Shown here piece by piece: positions 8,160 to 15,518 of a DNA stretch of 64,000 nt. Every line of letters begins with the position of its first letter. The first letter of the stretch is position 1. The DNA is taken from the NCBI RefSeq assembly GCF_013407595.1, contig NZ_JABEKX010000003.1, positions 124,001 through 188,000 on the forward strand. Direction: 5' to 3'. The notes beneath the pieces were generated by a model. The model worked only from the letters and a program-made list of their open reading frames with translations. It had not been told where the DNA came from and did not search any database. Made by a program: the position numbers and the translations under genes. This DNA is from Lacticaseibacillus absianus. GTDB lineage: Bacteria; Bacillota; Bacilli; Lactobacillales; Lactobacillaceae.

Positions 8160-8884
8160 TTCTTGCGCGAGTTGCTGAATGGCCTGATATTGCCTGTCTG
8201 ATCGACATTCCCTCTTTCCAGTTCTTGGAGTTTTTTTAACACTGCGACCTCCGTTGACACACGGGTTAATCGTGCCTGTAGTCGCTTGTTCTCGAGCTTC
8301 AAACGCTCTACTTCAGTGAGCTGACCATTATCTTCCTTCGCCTTACCGCGGCGGTCTGCGAGGGCGGACTCACCACCTTGCTTGAACTTTTTGACCCATG
8401 CATAGACCTGTCCATACGAAACGTTGAACTGCTGGGTTGCGGCGACGTAGTCGTGTTCGTTGGCGATGGTCCATTGTGCGATCTCGACACGTTCGAGCTG
8501 CGTAGTCTTGCGTCCATCTTTCATTGGCTTGGCCCTCCCAGTGGCTTGTAGTGATTTACCACTAGTATACAGGGATACCCATTGACCGATGACGGTTTTA
8601 CCCGGAATGCCGTAGGCAACAGCCAGCTGCCGAAAAGATGTGTTACCGGCTAGGTACTTCTGCACGACTTCTAGCTTGAACTCCCGAGAATACTGTTGGT
8701 TAGTATGCCTGGACTTAAGACCATCCATCCCATCAGCTGCGTAACGGTTTAACCACTGGTTGACCTGGTGGTGATCGATACCGTGTATCCTTTCCACTGC
8801 CTGTGAACTCCAGCCGCCCTCATTAACCAGACCAATGTAGAACAGTTTCTCTGCGGGCGTGTATCTTGAACCTATCCGGCCCAT
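8156..8884 (-). CDS. IS3-family transposase OrfA (double HTH)
   Basis: A 242-residue OrfA with two helix-turn-helix domains (around YTPAEKLFYIGLV and SREFKLEVVQKYLAG) and a C-terminal leucine-zipper-like coiled coil (VERLKLENKRLQARL). It binds the inverted repeats. The start ATG at 8884 lies 49 bp inside the right end. The codon pair TTA AAA AAA at about 8233-8241 gives an A7 slippery run. Reading it in -1 joins OrfA to OrfB without a stop. Confidence 0.92.
   Translation of the reverse strand: MGRIGSRYTPAEKLFYIGLVNEGGWSSQAVERIHGIDHHQVNQWLNRYAADGMDGLKSRHTNQQYSREFKLEVVQKYLAGNTSFRQLAVAYGIPGKTVIGQWVSLYTSGKSLQATGRAKPMKDGRKTTQLERVEIAQWTIANEHDYVAATQQFNVSYGQVYAWVKKFKQGGESALADRRGKAKEDNGQLTEVERLKLENKRLQARLTRVSTEVAVLKKLQELERGNVDQTGNIRPFSNSRKK
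8231..8240 (-). other. Putative programmed -1 frameshift site in the transposase
   Basis: On the minus strand GTTAAAAAAACT is read as TTA AAA AAA CTC in OrfA. A -1 slip on the A7 run enters a frame that continues without a stop through YQAIQQLAQE into OrfB. IS3 elements usually make their transposase in this way. Confidence 0.75.
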
Positions 8885-9032
8885 AAAAAAACTCCTTCCC
8901 AGGAAGGCAAGCTTTAATTATTTGCTTGTCTACCTAAGTAGGAGTATAGCCACCCCTAAGTTCGGGGCTTTCACGGGGCCATGCTTATACTCTGGGCTAA
9001 AACCGCTTTATGTCTCAGCCTAGTTGTCTCGA

Positions 9033-10742
9033 TCAACTGCGGCGCTTGCGCCAGCCGAGCGCGAGCAGGGCGACGATGAGCGCCACGCCGCTCACGGCGA
9101 TGAGCGGGGCCTTGGCGTCGCCGGCCTGCGGAAGGGGTTGGCGCTTTGCGCGCGGGGCCTTAGTGGCTTTGGGGCCAGGCTTCTGGGGGGCCGGCTGCTT
9201 GTGTGCGGCTGGGCCTGGCTTCTGAGGACCGTCCGTGTGCGGTTTTTCAGCCGGCACCGGCGTCTTGCGGTAGATCAGGATCACGTCTTGGTCGGTTGCG
9301 GTGTAGGTGCCGGTCAGCGCGCCTTGGCCGACGCGAACGAAGGTGTAGCCGGCCAGCGCCGGTGGGGTAATGGTGTAGCCCTGATCGACCACCCCGTTGA
9401 GCGTCGAGACCGGCGCAAGACCGGCGCCCTGTTCGTCTTGGACGTGGATGTGGACGTGGCCCGGTGTTGGGTCGGGCGGGATCGGGTCTTGGTCATAGAC
9501 ATAGGTGACCGTCTGAGGCGCCGCGGTGTACGTGCCGGTGGGCGCCCCTTCGATCGACTGGACGGTGTATCCCTTGATCGGCAGGGGGGTCGTGGTGTAG
9601 GCCTGCCCGACGTCGCCGGTCAAGTGGGTGGCTTCGGCCAGCGGGTGCCCGTCGCGGTCTACGTACCGGACGAACAGGTTGCCCCAGGTCGTGCGGTAGT
9701 ACTCCATCCCGGTCTGGACCAGGGTATTCCCGTTCGGGTAAGTGACCGGGTCGGGGTAAGGGTAGCCGACGTAGCCATATTGGTTATCGATGATCGTGTA
9801 GCCGATCTTGCCGTACTGCCGCGACTGCGAGATGAGGTAGTCGTGCCCGTTGACGGTCACTTCAGGCGTTGCGCTGTTGTAGGTGTGGTAACCGGTCGCG
9901 ACGGGCTGGCCGTCGATCCCGATCGTCTGGCTGTGGATCAGCAGGTCCTCACCGGTTTGGGCCGCATAGGCGGGCGCCTGGAAGACGCGGTAGTTGTTGA
10001 CGGAGAAGACCTCCGTGTTCGTGAATTTGGCAAAATACGAGAAATCCGACAGGCGTTGGCCGGACAGCGAGAAGTAGACCTTGGCCGGGCTGGCGGCCGC
10101 CGCTTTGGTGAACAGCGGGTCTAGCTGCCGTAGCTGCTCATTGCGCAGACCGGTCGTGTTCGTGCTGTTGGTGACGCCGGCCAACTCGAGGCCCCAGTAC
10201 GGATCAAACTGACCGAACGTGAGCGAGTTCAAGGCGGTGATGTCGGCGTCGGTCCAGTTCCCCGCGCCGTCTTGTTGCAGGGAAATATTGCCGGCGATGT
10301 GTAGACCGGTCAGGGGGACCAGGGAGACACCAGGGGCCATGAACAGCTTGAGCTGAATGCTCCAGCCGCTTGGTAGCTCGCGCAGGGCTTCGAGCCCGGT
10401 CAGGTCGGTCAGCGGGGTCGTGATCATGTCAGGGATCAAGTTGACCACAATGCGCTGATTCGGCATGGCCCCCGAGTTGGGGTCAACGTGGCGAATGTCG
10501 CCGTAGGTCAGCTCGCCGGTTTTGATCCCGAAGGCCTTGCGCAGCCCCGCCTTGAGCTGCGGGTCGTTGATCGTGACGGGATCGGTATCCGCGTGTGTGC
10601 TGAGCGCGCGCGGTCGACTGAGGCGAGTCGCCGGCGTCGTCGTGCTCGGTAGACTGGCCGCGTGAACTGGAACAGCGCCGATCGCTAGGGCAGCGGCCGC
10701 CCCGATCAACAGCGCGGTCGCGTGATGATGACGAATGAACAT
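9033..10742 (-). CDS. MucBP-domain surface protein with LPQAG sorting signal
   Basis: A 569-residue cell-wall protein. Signal peptide at residues about 1-28 (ATALLIGAAAALAIGAVPVHA). Then an internalin-like region with leucine-rich spacing (LTDLTGLEALREL, LVPLTGLHIAGNISL), a middle domain, and two MucBP repeats (VRYVDRDGHPL...TYVYD and IHVQDEQGAGL...LIYRK). A Pro/Lys linker leads to LPQAG, a hydrophobic span and RKRRS. LPQAG departs from LPxTG at position 4. It is likely a mucin or glycan adhesin. The ATG at 10742 follows GGAGG; the open frame runs 99 codons further upstream without a ribosome site. The gene lies 32 bp after a sortase-like gene in the same direction. Confidence 0.88.
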   Translation of the reverse strand: MFIRHHHATALLIGAAAALAIGAVPVHAASLPSTTTPATRLSRPRALSTHADTDPVTINDPQLKAGLRKAFGIKTGELTYGDIRHVDPNSGAMPNQRIVVNLIPDMITTPLTDLTGLEALRELPSGWSIQLKLFMAPGVSLVPLTGLHIAGNISLQQDGAGNWTDADITALNSLTFGQFDPYWGLELAGVTNSTNTTGLRNEQLRQLDPLFTKAAAASPAKVYFSLSGQRLSDFSYFAKFTNTEVFSVNNYRVFQAPAYAAQTGEDLLIHSQTIGIDGQPVATGYHTYNSATPEVTVNGHDYLISQSRQYGKIGYTIIDNQYGYVGYPYPDPVTYPNGNTLVQTGMEYYRTTWGNLFVRYVDRDGHPLAEATHLTGDVGQAYTTTPLPIKGYTVQSIEGAPTGTYTAAPQTVTYVYDQDPIPPDPTPGHVHIHVQDEQGAGLAPVSTLNGVVDQGYTITPPALAGYTFVRVGQGALTGTYTATDQDVILIYRKTPVPAEKPHTDGPQKPGPAAHKQPAPQKPGPKATKAPRAKRQPLPQAGDAKAPLIAVSGVALIVALLALGWRKRRS

Positions 10743-10774
10743 AATGATCTCCTCCATATCGATTGAAACCCGAG

Positions 10775-11458
10775 TCATTGGGCAAAATACAACGTCAAGG
10801 GACTCTCGCGGCTGTCGCCCTGAGGCACGCAGGTCTGAAACGAGATCCCGCCTAGGGCCGCACGTGCGGTGGTCAGGGTGTCGATCGCAGCCTCGTCGTT
10901 CGGCACTCGGTCGAGGATCTTGGTCACATGATAGGTGTGGCCGTCGACCGTGATTGCCGAGCCGCGCTCGACGAACGCGAGCGCTGCATGGGCGGCCCCG
11001 GTGTACTCGATCAGATAATGCCCTGGCAGTGCGGTCCACTCGTAGACGTACCCATCGCCGGGGACCCGTCCGATCCCGGCGAATGGTCTGATCGGATAGT
11101 GGCGACCTGCGAGGTTGAAGCCCGTGGCGGGCGCCGGCGGCCGGCGGACCTGGGCCGGCCGGGTAGTCGTGGTGCTGGTGGTGCGAGCGGTCGGCGGAGG
11201 TGGCGAGTCAACTTGAGCGGATGAGGCCGCAGCTGGGTGCGGCGCATCAGTTGGTGGGTTGACCGGGCGGGAACTGGGGCGAGTGGCCTCGGTGTGGTGG
11301 CTTGTCGCCGATTTCGATGCTGGATTCGGTGCGGTGAACGCCTGACGTGGTGGTGCCGACACAGGTTCCGGGCGTTGACGTCTGGCGGTCGCGGTCCAGC
11401 CAAGCATGGCACAGGTGAGCGTGATCAATGCGCCGCAGTAGACCCCGCGGCGCCTCAT
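10775..11458 (-). CDS. Sortase-like membrane-anchored protein
   Basis: A 227-residue protein: a signal anchor (GALITLTCAMLGWTA), a Pro/Ser/Thr-rich stalk to about residue 110, then a beta-rich domain. The domain shows EYTGAAHAALAFVERGSAIT, DGHTYHVTKI and ISFQTCVPQGDSRES. These could be the His, the beta-strand core and the TC...R of a sortase (His-Cys-Arg triad). I infer this from the pattern and the neighbour: the next gene encodes an LPQAG substrate. It could instead be a degenerate sortase fold with another role. There is no ribosome site before the ATG. A small upstream ORF overlaps it (ATGA), so translation is probably coupled. Confidence 0.5.
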   Translation of the reverse strand: MRRRGVYCGALITLTCAMLGWTATARRQRPEPVSAPPRQAFTAPNPASKSATSHHTEATRPSSRPVNPPTDAPHPAAASSAQVDSPPPPTARTTSTTTTRPAQVRRPPAPATGFNLAGRHYPIRPFAGIGRVPGDGYVYEWTALPGHYLIEYTGAAHAALAFVERGSAITVDGHTYHVTKILDRVPNDEAAIDTLTTARAALGGISFQTCVPQGDSRESPLTLYFAQ

Positions 11459-11529
11459 GCTGGGCCGGCCGGATGCGCGAACGGCAGCGCCCCCGCTGCC
11501 GTTGTTGTGTTGATCGGTTTTATCCTCAA
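11455..11529 (-). CDS. Small leader ORF coupled to the sortase-like gene
   Basis: Twenty-four codons starting at a TTG with AAGGAGGG 7 bases upstream. The stop overlaps the next start as ATGA. The peptide (MRIKPINTT...) has no recognisable function. The sortase-like gene lacks its own ribosome site, so this frame probably delivers ribosomes to it. A GGCAGCG/CGCTGCC hairpin lies within it. Confidence 0.4.
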   Translation of the reverse strand: MRIKPINTTTAAGALPFAHPAGPA

Positions 11530-11569
11530 GCCAAGCCCTCCTTACCCATATGATCGCGCCTCCAGTGCG

Positions 11570-11599
11570 ATTATATAACGATAGTCATTATAAAGACAA
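11570..11599 (-). promoter_or_regulatory. Promoter of the sortase-like/MucBP operon
   Basis: On the minus strand TTGTCT, an 18-bp spacer and TATAAT. The AT-rich stretch 11560-11755 is otherwise empty. Confidence 0.7.
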
Positions 11600-11760
11600 T
11601 AAGCGAACCGTTATCTGTGCTGAACGATATTTTCGATATGAAGAAGGAATAATCGACTGACTACAGGGGAAAAATATCGCGCGCTGAAGAATTAAATGCG
11701 ATGGTTTGAGATTAAAATTCAAATCATTTTAAAAAGGAAAATGTTTTTTTCGGTCAATGC

Positions 11761-11806
11761 AAAAACCCGAGCACCGTGACCACAGTCGTGGTCACGGTGC
11801 TCGGGT
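11761..11806 (-). terminator. Terminator of the LPQTG repeat-protein gene
   Basis: A perfect 19-bp stem starting ACCCGAGCACC around AGTC, with five T after it on the minus strand, 15 bp past the stop codon. Confidence 0.9.
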
Positions 11807-11820
11807 CAGGGACAATGGGG

Positions 11821-13239
11821 TCAGGCGCGCTTACGGCGGCTGCCGGCGAGGCCGAACAGGGCGCCGAGGGTGGCGGTCAGACCTAGGCCGCTCAGAAGCA
11901 GGTCTTGGTCATCCCCTGTCTGCGGCAAGGCCGCCCGCTTAGCAGCCATGCGGCTGAGCGGCGCCTTCGCGGGCTGAGTGGCTGGACGCACGCTGAGCGG
12001 GGTCACCTTCGCGGCCGGCTGATCCGGCGTGCCAGCAGGGGCCGGCGTGGCGGACTGCTGGGTCGCGTGATCACCAGTGCCCGGCGTCGGCTGGTCGACG
12101 CCAGGCTTGGTTACCGGCTTCTCCGGTAGCGCAGGTTGGTCAGGCGTCTCAGGTTGCGTCGGTTTGTCAGGTGCTGGGCTTGGCGCCGGGGCCGGTGTTG
12201 GCGCGATCGGCTTAGGCCCGACATGGTTGGCCCAGACCTTCTGACCGGCTTCGAAGCCTTGCTGCATGGCGGCTTTGACCGTGTCGGATTTGCCGGCGAG
12301 CAGGCTTTCCGGCAGGGCGGCGGCCCCGGTCTGGCCGATCTTGTTGCCAAGGGCGTAAGCGTCGGTGGCTTCTTGGGTCATGCCCGTGGCGTTACCGGCC
12401 TGGTTCTGGTTGTCGGTGATCGGCTTGGTGTTAGCATCGATGCGGTTGGCCCAGACCTTCTGGCCGGCTTCGAAGCCTTGCTGCATGGCGTCTTTGACCG
12501 TGTCGGATTTGCCGGCAAGCAGGCTTTCCGGCAGGGCGGCGGCCCCGGTCTGGCCGATCTTGTTGCCAAGGGCGTAGGCGTCGGTAGCTTCTTGGGTCAT
12601 GCCCGTGGCGTTACCGGCCTGGTTCGCGGCGTCGGTGATTGGGCCAGCGTGGTTGTAATCCGGGCGGCCAGCACCGGACTGATCAGCGTTGTTCTGGTTC
12701 GCGGCGTCGGTGATTGGGCCAGCGTGGTTGTAATCCGGGCGGCCAGCACCGGTTTGATCAGCGTTATTCTGGTTAGTGGCGTCGGTGATCGGGCCAGCGT
12801 GGTTGTAATCCGGGCGGCCAGCGCCGGATTGATCGGCGTTGTTCTGGTTCGCGGCGTCGGTGATTGGGCCAGCGTGGTTGTAATCTGGGCGGCCAGCACC
12901 GGATTGATCGGCGTTGTTCTGGTTCGCGGCGTCGGTGATCGGGCCGGCGTGGTTGTAATCCGGGCGGCCAGCACCGGATTGATCGGCGTTGTTCTGGTTA
13001 GTGGCGTCGGTGATCGGGCCAGCGTGGTTGTAACCTGGGCGGCCGGCGCCGGATTGATCAGCGTTGTTCTGGTTCGCGGCGTCGGTCAGGACGCGCGCGT
13101 TGAGGGCCGCCGGGGTCGCGGCGGTCACCGGCTGGCTGCTCAGCGCTTGGAAGCTGAGCAGGGTCGTGGCGGTGAGGGCGGCGGTCACCCAACCGCGCCG
13201 GGTCTTTTTCAGGGTCTTGCTGCTGCGAAGCTCTGTCAT
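11821..13239 (-). CDS. LPQTG cell-wall protein with 25-residue tandem repeats
   Basis: A 472-residue surface protein. Signal peptide at residues about 1-40 (VTAALTATTLLSFQALSS). Then six near-identical 25-residue units of the type NQNNADQSGAGRPDYNHAGP plus ITDAA, two copies of a unit of about 66 residues (GNATGMTQEATDAYALGNKI...VKDAMQQGFEAGQKVWAN), a Pro-rich wall-spanning region, LPQTG, a hydrophobic span and RRKRA. The role is unknown; adhesion or surface masking is plausible. The start is ATG 13239 after AGGAGGAG. The 75-bp DNA repeats are nearly identical and prone to copy-number change. The gene has its own promoter and terminator. Confidence 0.88.
   Translation of the reverse strand: MTELRSSKTLKKTRRGWVTAALTATTLLSFQALSSQPVTAATPAALNARVLTDAANQNNADQSGAGRPGYNHAGPITDATNQNNADQSGAGRPDYNHAGPITDAANQNNADQSGAGRPDYNHAGPITDAANQNNADQSGAGRPDYNHAGPITDATNQNNADQTGAGRPDYNHAGPITDAANQNNADQSGAGRPDYNHAGPITDAANQAGNATGMTQEATDAYALGNKIGQTGAAALPESLLAGKSDTVKDAMQQGFEAGQKVWANRIDANTKPITDNQNQAGNATGMTQEATDAYALGNKIGQTGAAALPESLLAGKSDTVKAAMQQGFEAGQKVWANHVGPKPIAPTPAPAPSPAPDKPTQPETPDQPALPEKPVTKPGVDQPTPGTGDHATQQSATPAPAGTPDQPAAKVTPLSVRPATQPAKAPLSRMAAKRAALPQTGDDQDLLLSGLGLTATLGALFGLAGSRRKRA
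12639..13090 (-). repeat. Six tandem 75-bp coding repeats
   Basis: Six units of 75 bp within the LPQTG protein gene encode the 25-residue repeat. They differ at a few positions only (Ala/Thr, Ser/Thr, Gly/Asp). Many of the DNA differences between units are silent. Confidence 0.85.
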
Positions 13240-13288
13240 TGTTCTCCTCCTTATTAGGTGGTTCTGATGGATCGATGCCATCGAGCCC

Positions 13289-13318
13289 AGTATACGAGGT
13301 GTCACGACAGGGGGTCAA
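13289..13318 (-). promoter_or_regulatory. Promoter of the LPQTG repeat-protein gene
   Basis: On the minus strand TTGACC, an 18-bp spacer and TATACT, about 50 bp before the ATG. It lies directly downstream of a terminator hairpin. Confidence 0.75.
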
Positions 13319-13331
13319 TTGAATCGAGAGT

Positions 13332-13371
13332 AAAAAAAATTGATAGCTCGCGTTACACAGCGTGCTATCAA
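13332..13371 (-). terminator. Terminator hairpin in front of the LPQTG gene promoter
   Basis: TTGATAGC/GCTATCAA arms with eight T after them on the minus strand. It would stop read-through from the asparaginase and endonuclease genes. The spacer 13372-13562 contains nothing else I recognise. Confidence 0.75.
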
Positions 13372-13562
13372 TCGAAAAAATAGTATAAATGATTATCTCG
13401 GCGAGCGATATAGTGGGTCGACCGCGTGCGAAAGGCGGTTGCGGTGCACGGTCACGGCCCATGGTGGACGGCGATCCGCGGTGGCGTGCGCCGATCGCTG
13501 ACGGCGTCAGCATCATGGGACTCACACTTGATTATTTTTGAATGAAAGGACGATGAGTCGAT

Positions 13563-14210
13563 TCACAGTATTAGCTGGTGTCCGGCGAGGAAACTTGCCG
13601 CAAAGTCCGTGTCGTGCTTGATCGCCTTGCCGAAGTTGTCGATCAGCCCGTGGAGCTCCTGGGCGTCCTGCAGCGCCCAGTCATCGACGGCACGTGTCGC
13701 CCGGCGCAGGCTCGCGTAAGTCGTGTGCGGCTGGCCGAGCCAGCCGAAGAGGCGGCGCGCATACTGATCCGCGATGAATGTCGGCTGGTCGAAAACGTAA
13801 AGGCGCATCGCGTCAGCGGTTTCTGCCCCAATACCGCGTAAGTCGAGCAAGTCGGCGCGAAGCTGCGCCGGCGGCAGGGCCGCGGGGCGGGACAGGTCAT
13901 AATCCCACTGACGCAACCACGCGAGCAAGTCGATCAACGCGCGGCTCTTGTTCTGGTAGAACCCGCTGGGGCGGATCAGCGCGATCAGGTCTGCTTGAGG
14001 CAGCGCAGCGAGGCGGTGACTGTCAAAGGCGGTCGCGGCGCGCAGGTTGGTCAAGCTACGGTCGACGTTGCGCCAATTCGTGTTCTGCACTAGGATGGCG
14101 CCGACGAGGATCTCTAACTTGGTGTCCGCGGGCCACCAACCGGAAGGCCCGAGGTGGGCGGCGAGCTGATGGTAGAGCGCGGGCAGGGTGAGGCGCTCAG
14201 CTGACGGCAT
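13563..14210 (-). CDS. Endonuclease III-like HhH-GPD DNA glycosylase without iron-sulfur cluster
   Basis: A 215-residue helix-hairpin-helix GPD protein. LVGAILVQNTNWRNVDRSL matches the start of the glycosylase domain, LLDLRGIGAETADAMRLY is the hairpin motif, and FIADQYARRLFGWLG carries the catalytic Asp. The Lys of classic EndoIII hairpins (GRKTA) is replaced (GAETA), and the C-terminal four-cysteine cluster is absent, as in archaeal mismatch glycosylase-type relatives. It probably excises damaged or mismatched pyrimidines. The start overlaps the asparaginase stop by 14 bp, so the two genes are co-transcribed although functionally unrelated. Confidence 0.82.
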   Translation of the reverse strand: MPSAERLTLPALYHQLAAHLGPSGWWPADTKLEILVGAILVQNTNWRNVDRSLTNLRAATAFDSHRLAALPQADLIALIRPSGFYQNKSRALIDLLAWLRQWDYDLSRPAALPPAQLRADLLDLRGIGAETADAMRLYVFDQPTFIADQYARRLFGWLGQPHTTYASLRRATRAVDDWALQDAQELHGLIDNFGKAIKHDTDFAASFLAGHQLIL

Positions 14211-15165
14211 TGTTCACATACGTCGCCAGGGCCGCGCCGCGCTTGCCGCCGCTGAGGCCAACGATGAGCTTGATCCGCGCTTTTTGCCCATTCAGCCCTT
14301 GGCAGAAGATCACGCCCATCTTCTTGAGGGTCACGCCGCCGCCTTCGTAGTCATAGAAGTCCTCGGCCACGCCGTTGAAGCAGCGCGAGACGAGCACGAC
14401 CGGCACGCCGCGGGCCAGTAGACGTCCCAGTGCCGGCAGGGTCGCCGGGGGCAGGTTGCCGGCCCCGAGCGCCTCGATCACGAGCCCGTGGGTCGTGGCC
14501 GGTAGCGCGTCGAACAACGTCCCGTCCATGCCGGCGAAGGCCTTGAGCAGAAACACGTTGTCGGTGACCGTGTCGACGGGGCACGCCTGCTGATTGATCA
14601 ACTCTTGGAAGAAGTGCGCGCCGTCTTTGGTCACCAGCCCGATCGGCCCGAATGTCGGGGTGCGGAAGGTGGCGACGTTGGTCGTGTGTGTCTTAGTCAC
14701 GAAGCGGGCGGTGTGGACCTCGTCGTTCATCACGACCAGACAGCCCTTGCCCCGTGCGCCGTCGCTGGCTGCGGTGCGGATGGCCGACAGAAAATTGTAG
14801 CGCCCGTCCGATCCGATCTCGTTGGACGACCGCATCGCGCCAGTCACCACTACGGGGATGGTCGGGTCGAGGGTCAGGTCGAGAAAATACGCAGTCTCCT
14901 CCAGTGTGTCGGTCCCGTGCGTGACCACGACGCCGTCGATGCCTTCGGATTCGGCGGCGCGGATCCGTCGGCTCAGTGTCAGCATCTGCGTCGGGGTCAC
15001 GTGCGGTGACGGCAGGTTGAAGACCTCCTCACTGATCACGTCGATCCCGTCTAGGTGGGCGGAGAGGTCCAGCAGCGGATTCACGTCGCTGGGCACGACG
15101 GCACCGGTGTCTGTGGCGGTCATCGAGATCGTGCCGCCGGTGTGTAGCGCAAGGATATGTTTCAT
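14197..15165 (-). CDS. ansA: L-asparaginase (type I, cytosolic)
   Basis: A 322-residue asparaginase that turns L-asparagine into aspartate and ammonia. Both threonine motifs are present: LHTGGTISM at the N-terminus and VVVTHGTDTLEETAYFL. SSNEIGSDGRYNFLSA is typical of the family. There is no signal peptide, so it is cytosolic. GGAGG precedes the ATG at 15165. The leader contains a 36-codon ORF and an intrinsic terminator (15292-15443), which suggests attenuation. Confidence 0.95.
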   Translation of the reverse strand: MKHILALHTGGTISMTATDTGAVVPSDVNPLLDLSAHLDGIDVISEEVFNLPSPHVTPTQMLTLSRRIRAAESEGIDGVVVTHGTDTLEETAYFLDLTLDPTIPVVVTGAMRSSNEIGSDGRYNFLSAIRTAASDGARGKGCLVVMNDEVHTARFVTKTHTTNVATFRTPTFGPIGLVTKDGAHFFQELINQQACPVDTVTDNVFLLKAFAGMDGTLFDALPATTHGLVIEALGAGNLPPATLPALGRLLARGVPVVLVSRCFNGVAEDFYDYEGGGVTLKKMGVIFCQGLNGQKARIKLIVGLSGGKRGAALATYVNNAVS

Positions 15166-15291
15166 CAGGTAGCCTCCATTCTGGCTTCAGCGTAGCACCG
15201 ATCCGGCGCGTTGTATACGGACAGGTGCGCGTCGGTGTCAGACTGGGGAGACCAGGGCGGCCCCTCCCACCATCTGGCCCTTGGTGGACGC

Positions 15292-15317
15292 AAAAAAACG
15301 CGCAGTATTACTGCGCG
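15292..15317 (-). terminator. Intrinsic terminator in the asparaginase leader
   Basis: CGCGCAGTATTACTGCGCG is a near-perfect palindrome followed by seven T on the minus strand. It lies 127 bp before the ansA start with no complete gene upstream on that strand, so it is best read as an attenuator. Confidence 0.75.
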
Positions 15318-15332
15318 CCTAAGGGATACCCG

Positions 15333-15443
15333 TTACGGGTGGTGGTACTTGGTGGTTACTAGCAGACAGTGTACCGCGGGCGCGTTAAATTGGCTTGGGG
15401 AGGGGCGAGGGAATTGAAAAGAGTCTTGTGTGAGAGCGCTCAT
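15333..15443 (-). CDS. Candidate leader peptide upstream of ansA
   Basis: Thirty-six codons from an ATG with AGAGGTG close upstream (about 3-base spacing). The stop TAA sits in the loop of a small hairpin, ACCCG-TAA-CGGGT, 16 bases before the terminator stem. The end reads LLVTTKYHHP. The arrangement resembles a translational attenuator. I do not know a matching family, and the spacing of the ribosome site is short, so it may be chance. Confidence 0.35.
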   Translation of the reverse strand: MSALTQDSFQFPRPSPSQFNAPAVHCLLVTTKYHHP

Positions 15444-15473
15444 ACACCTCTCATTGTGCAGTGGCGCGCAATG

Positions 15474-15501
15474 TTGCAATTCCTGTCGCGACAGGTAAGA
15501 T
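15474..15501 (+). promoter_or_regulatory. folT promoter with a palindrome in the spacer
   Basis: TTGCAA, a 16-bp spacer and TAAGAT. The spacer contains the perfect 14-bp palindrome CCTGTCGCGACAGG (15482-15495), a likely operator. Confidence 0.6.
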
Positions 15502-15518
15502 AGGGGGGTACGATAAAT

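Larger units (their letters stand above)
7256..8933 (-). mobile_element. IS3-family (IS150-like) insertion sequence, apparently intact
   Basis: The ends are imperfect inverted repeats: TAGACAGGTCAAATAATTAAAG at the left and the complement of TAGACAAGCAAATAATTAAAG at the right. Two transposase frames lie on the minus strand. The exact termini and target duplication are uncertain, because 24 and 17 bp of other sequence lie between the inverted repeats and the interrupted host hairpin. Both frames are full length and the DDE residues are present, so the element may be active. Confidence 0.8.
7132..9020. repeat. Diverged palindromic element, copy H, split by an IS3 insertion
   Basis: The left part (7132-7231) begins GGGGCCGAGACATCATC and runs to GCCGTATAAGCATGGCCCCGTG. 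The right part (8951-9020) has CACGGGGCCATGCTTATAC then CTGGGCTAAAACCGC and ends ATGTCTCAGCC. Joined, they form the same layout as copies A-G: terminal repeats, central hairpin and GGCTAAAACCGC module. The hairpin arms are different, and the left part lacks the 49-bp segment. A matching uninterrupted hairpin is at 40698-40739. The two parts are separated by the transposase genes. Confidence 0.75.

Noticed and set aside
9024-10124. Open frame of 366 codons on the plus strand
   Set aside because: It is opposite the MucBP/LPQAG gene, has no ribosome site and only a composition-driven sequence. The minus-strand gene has a signal peptide, domains and a sorting signal.
12639-13090. CRISPR array
   Set aside because: The 75-bp units are contiguous, in frame and coding, with no unique spacers. 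No cas gene is in the window.
12136-13257. Open frame of 373 codons on the plus strand
   Set aside because: It is the antisense of the repeat-coding LPQTG gene; its own repeats are only the mirror of the real ones.
15280-15400. T-box riboswitch before asparaginase
   Set aside because: The GGTGG/ACCACC words suggested one, but the T-box core (AGGGTGGNACCGCG) is not present on the correct strand, and no stem I could be drawn.
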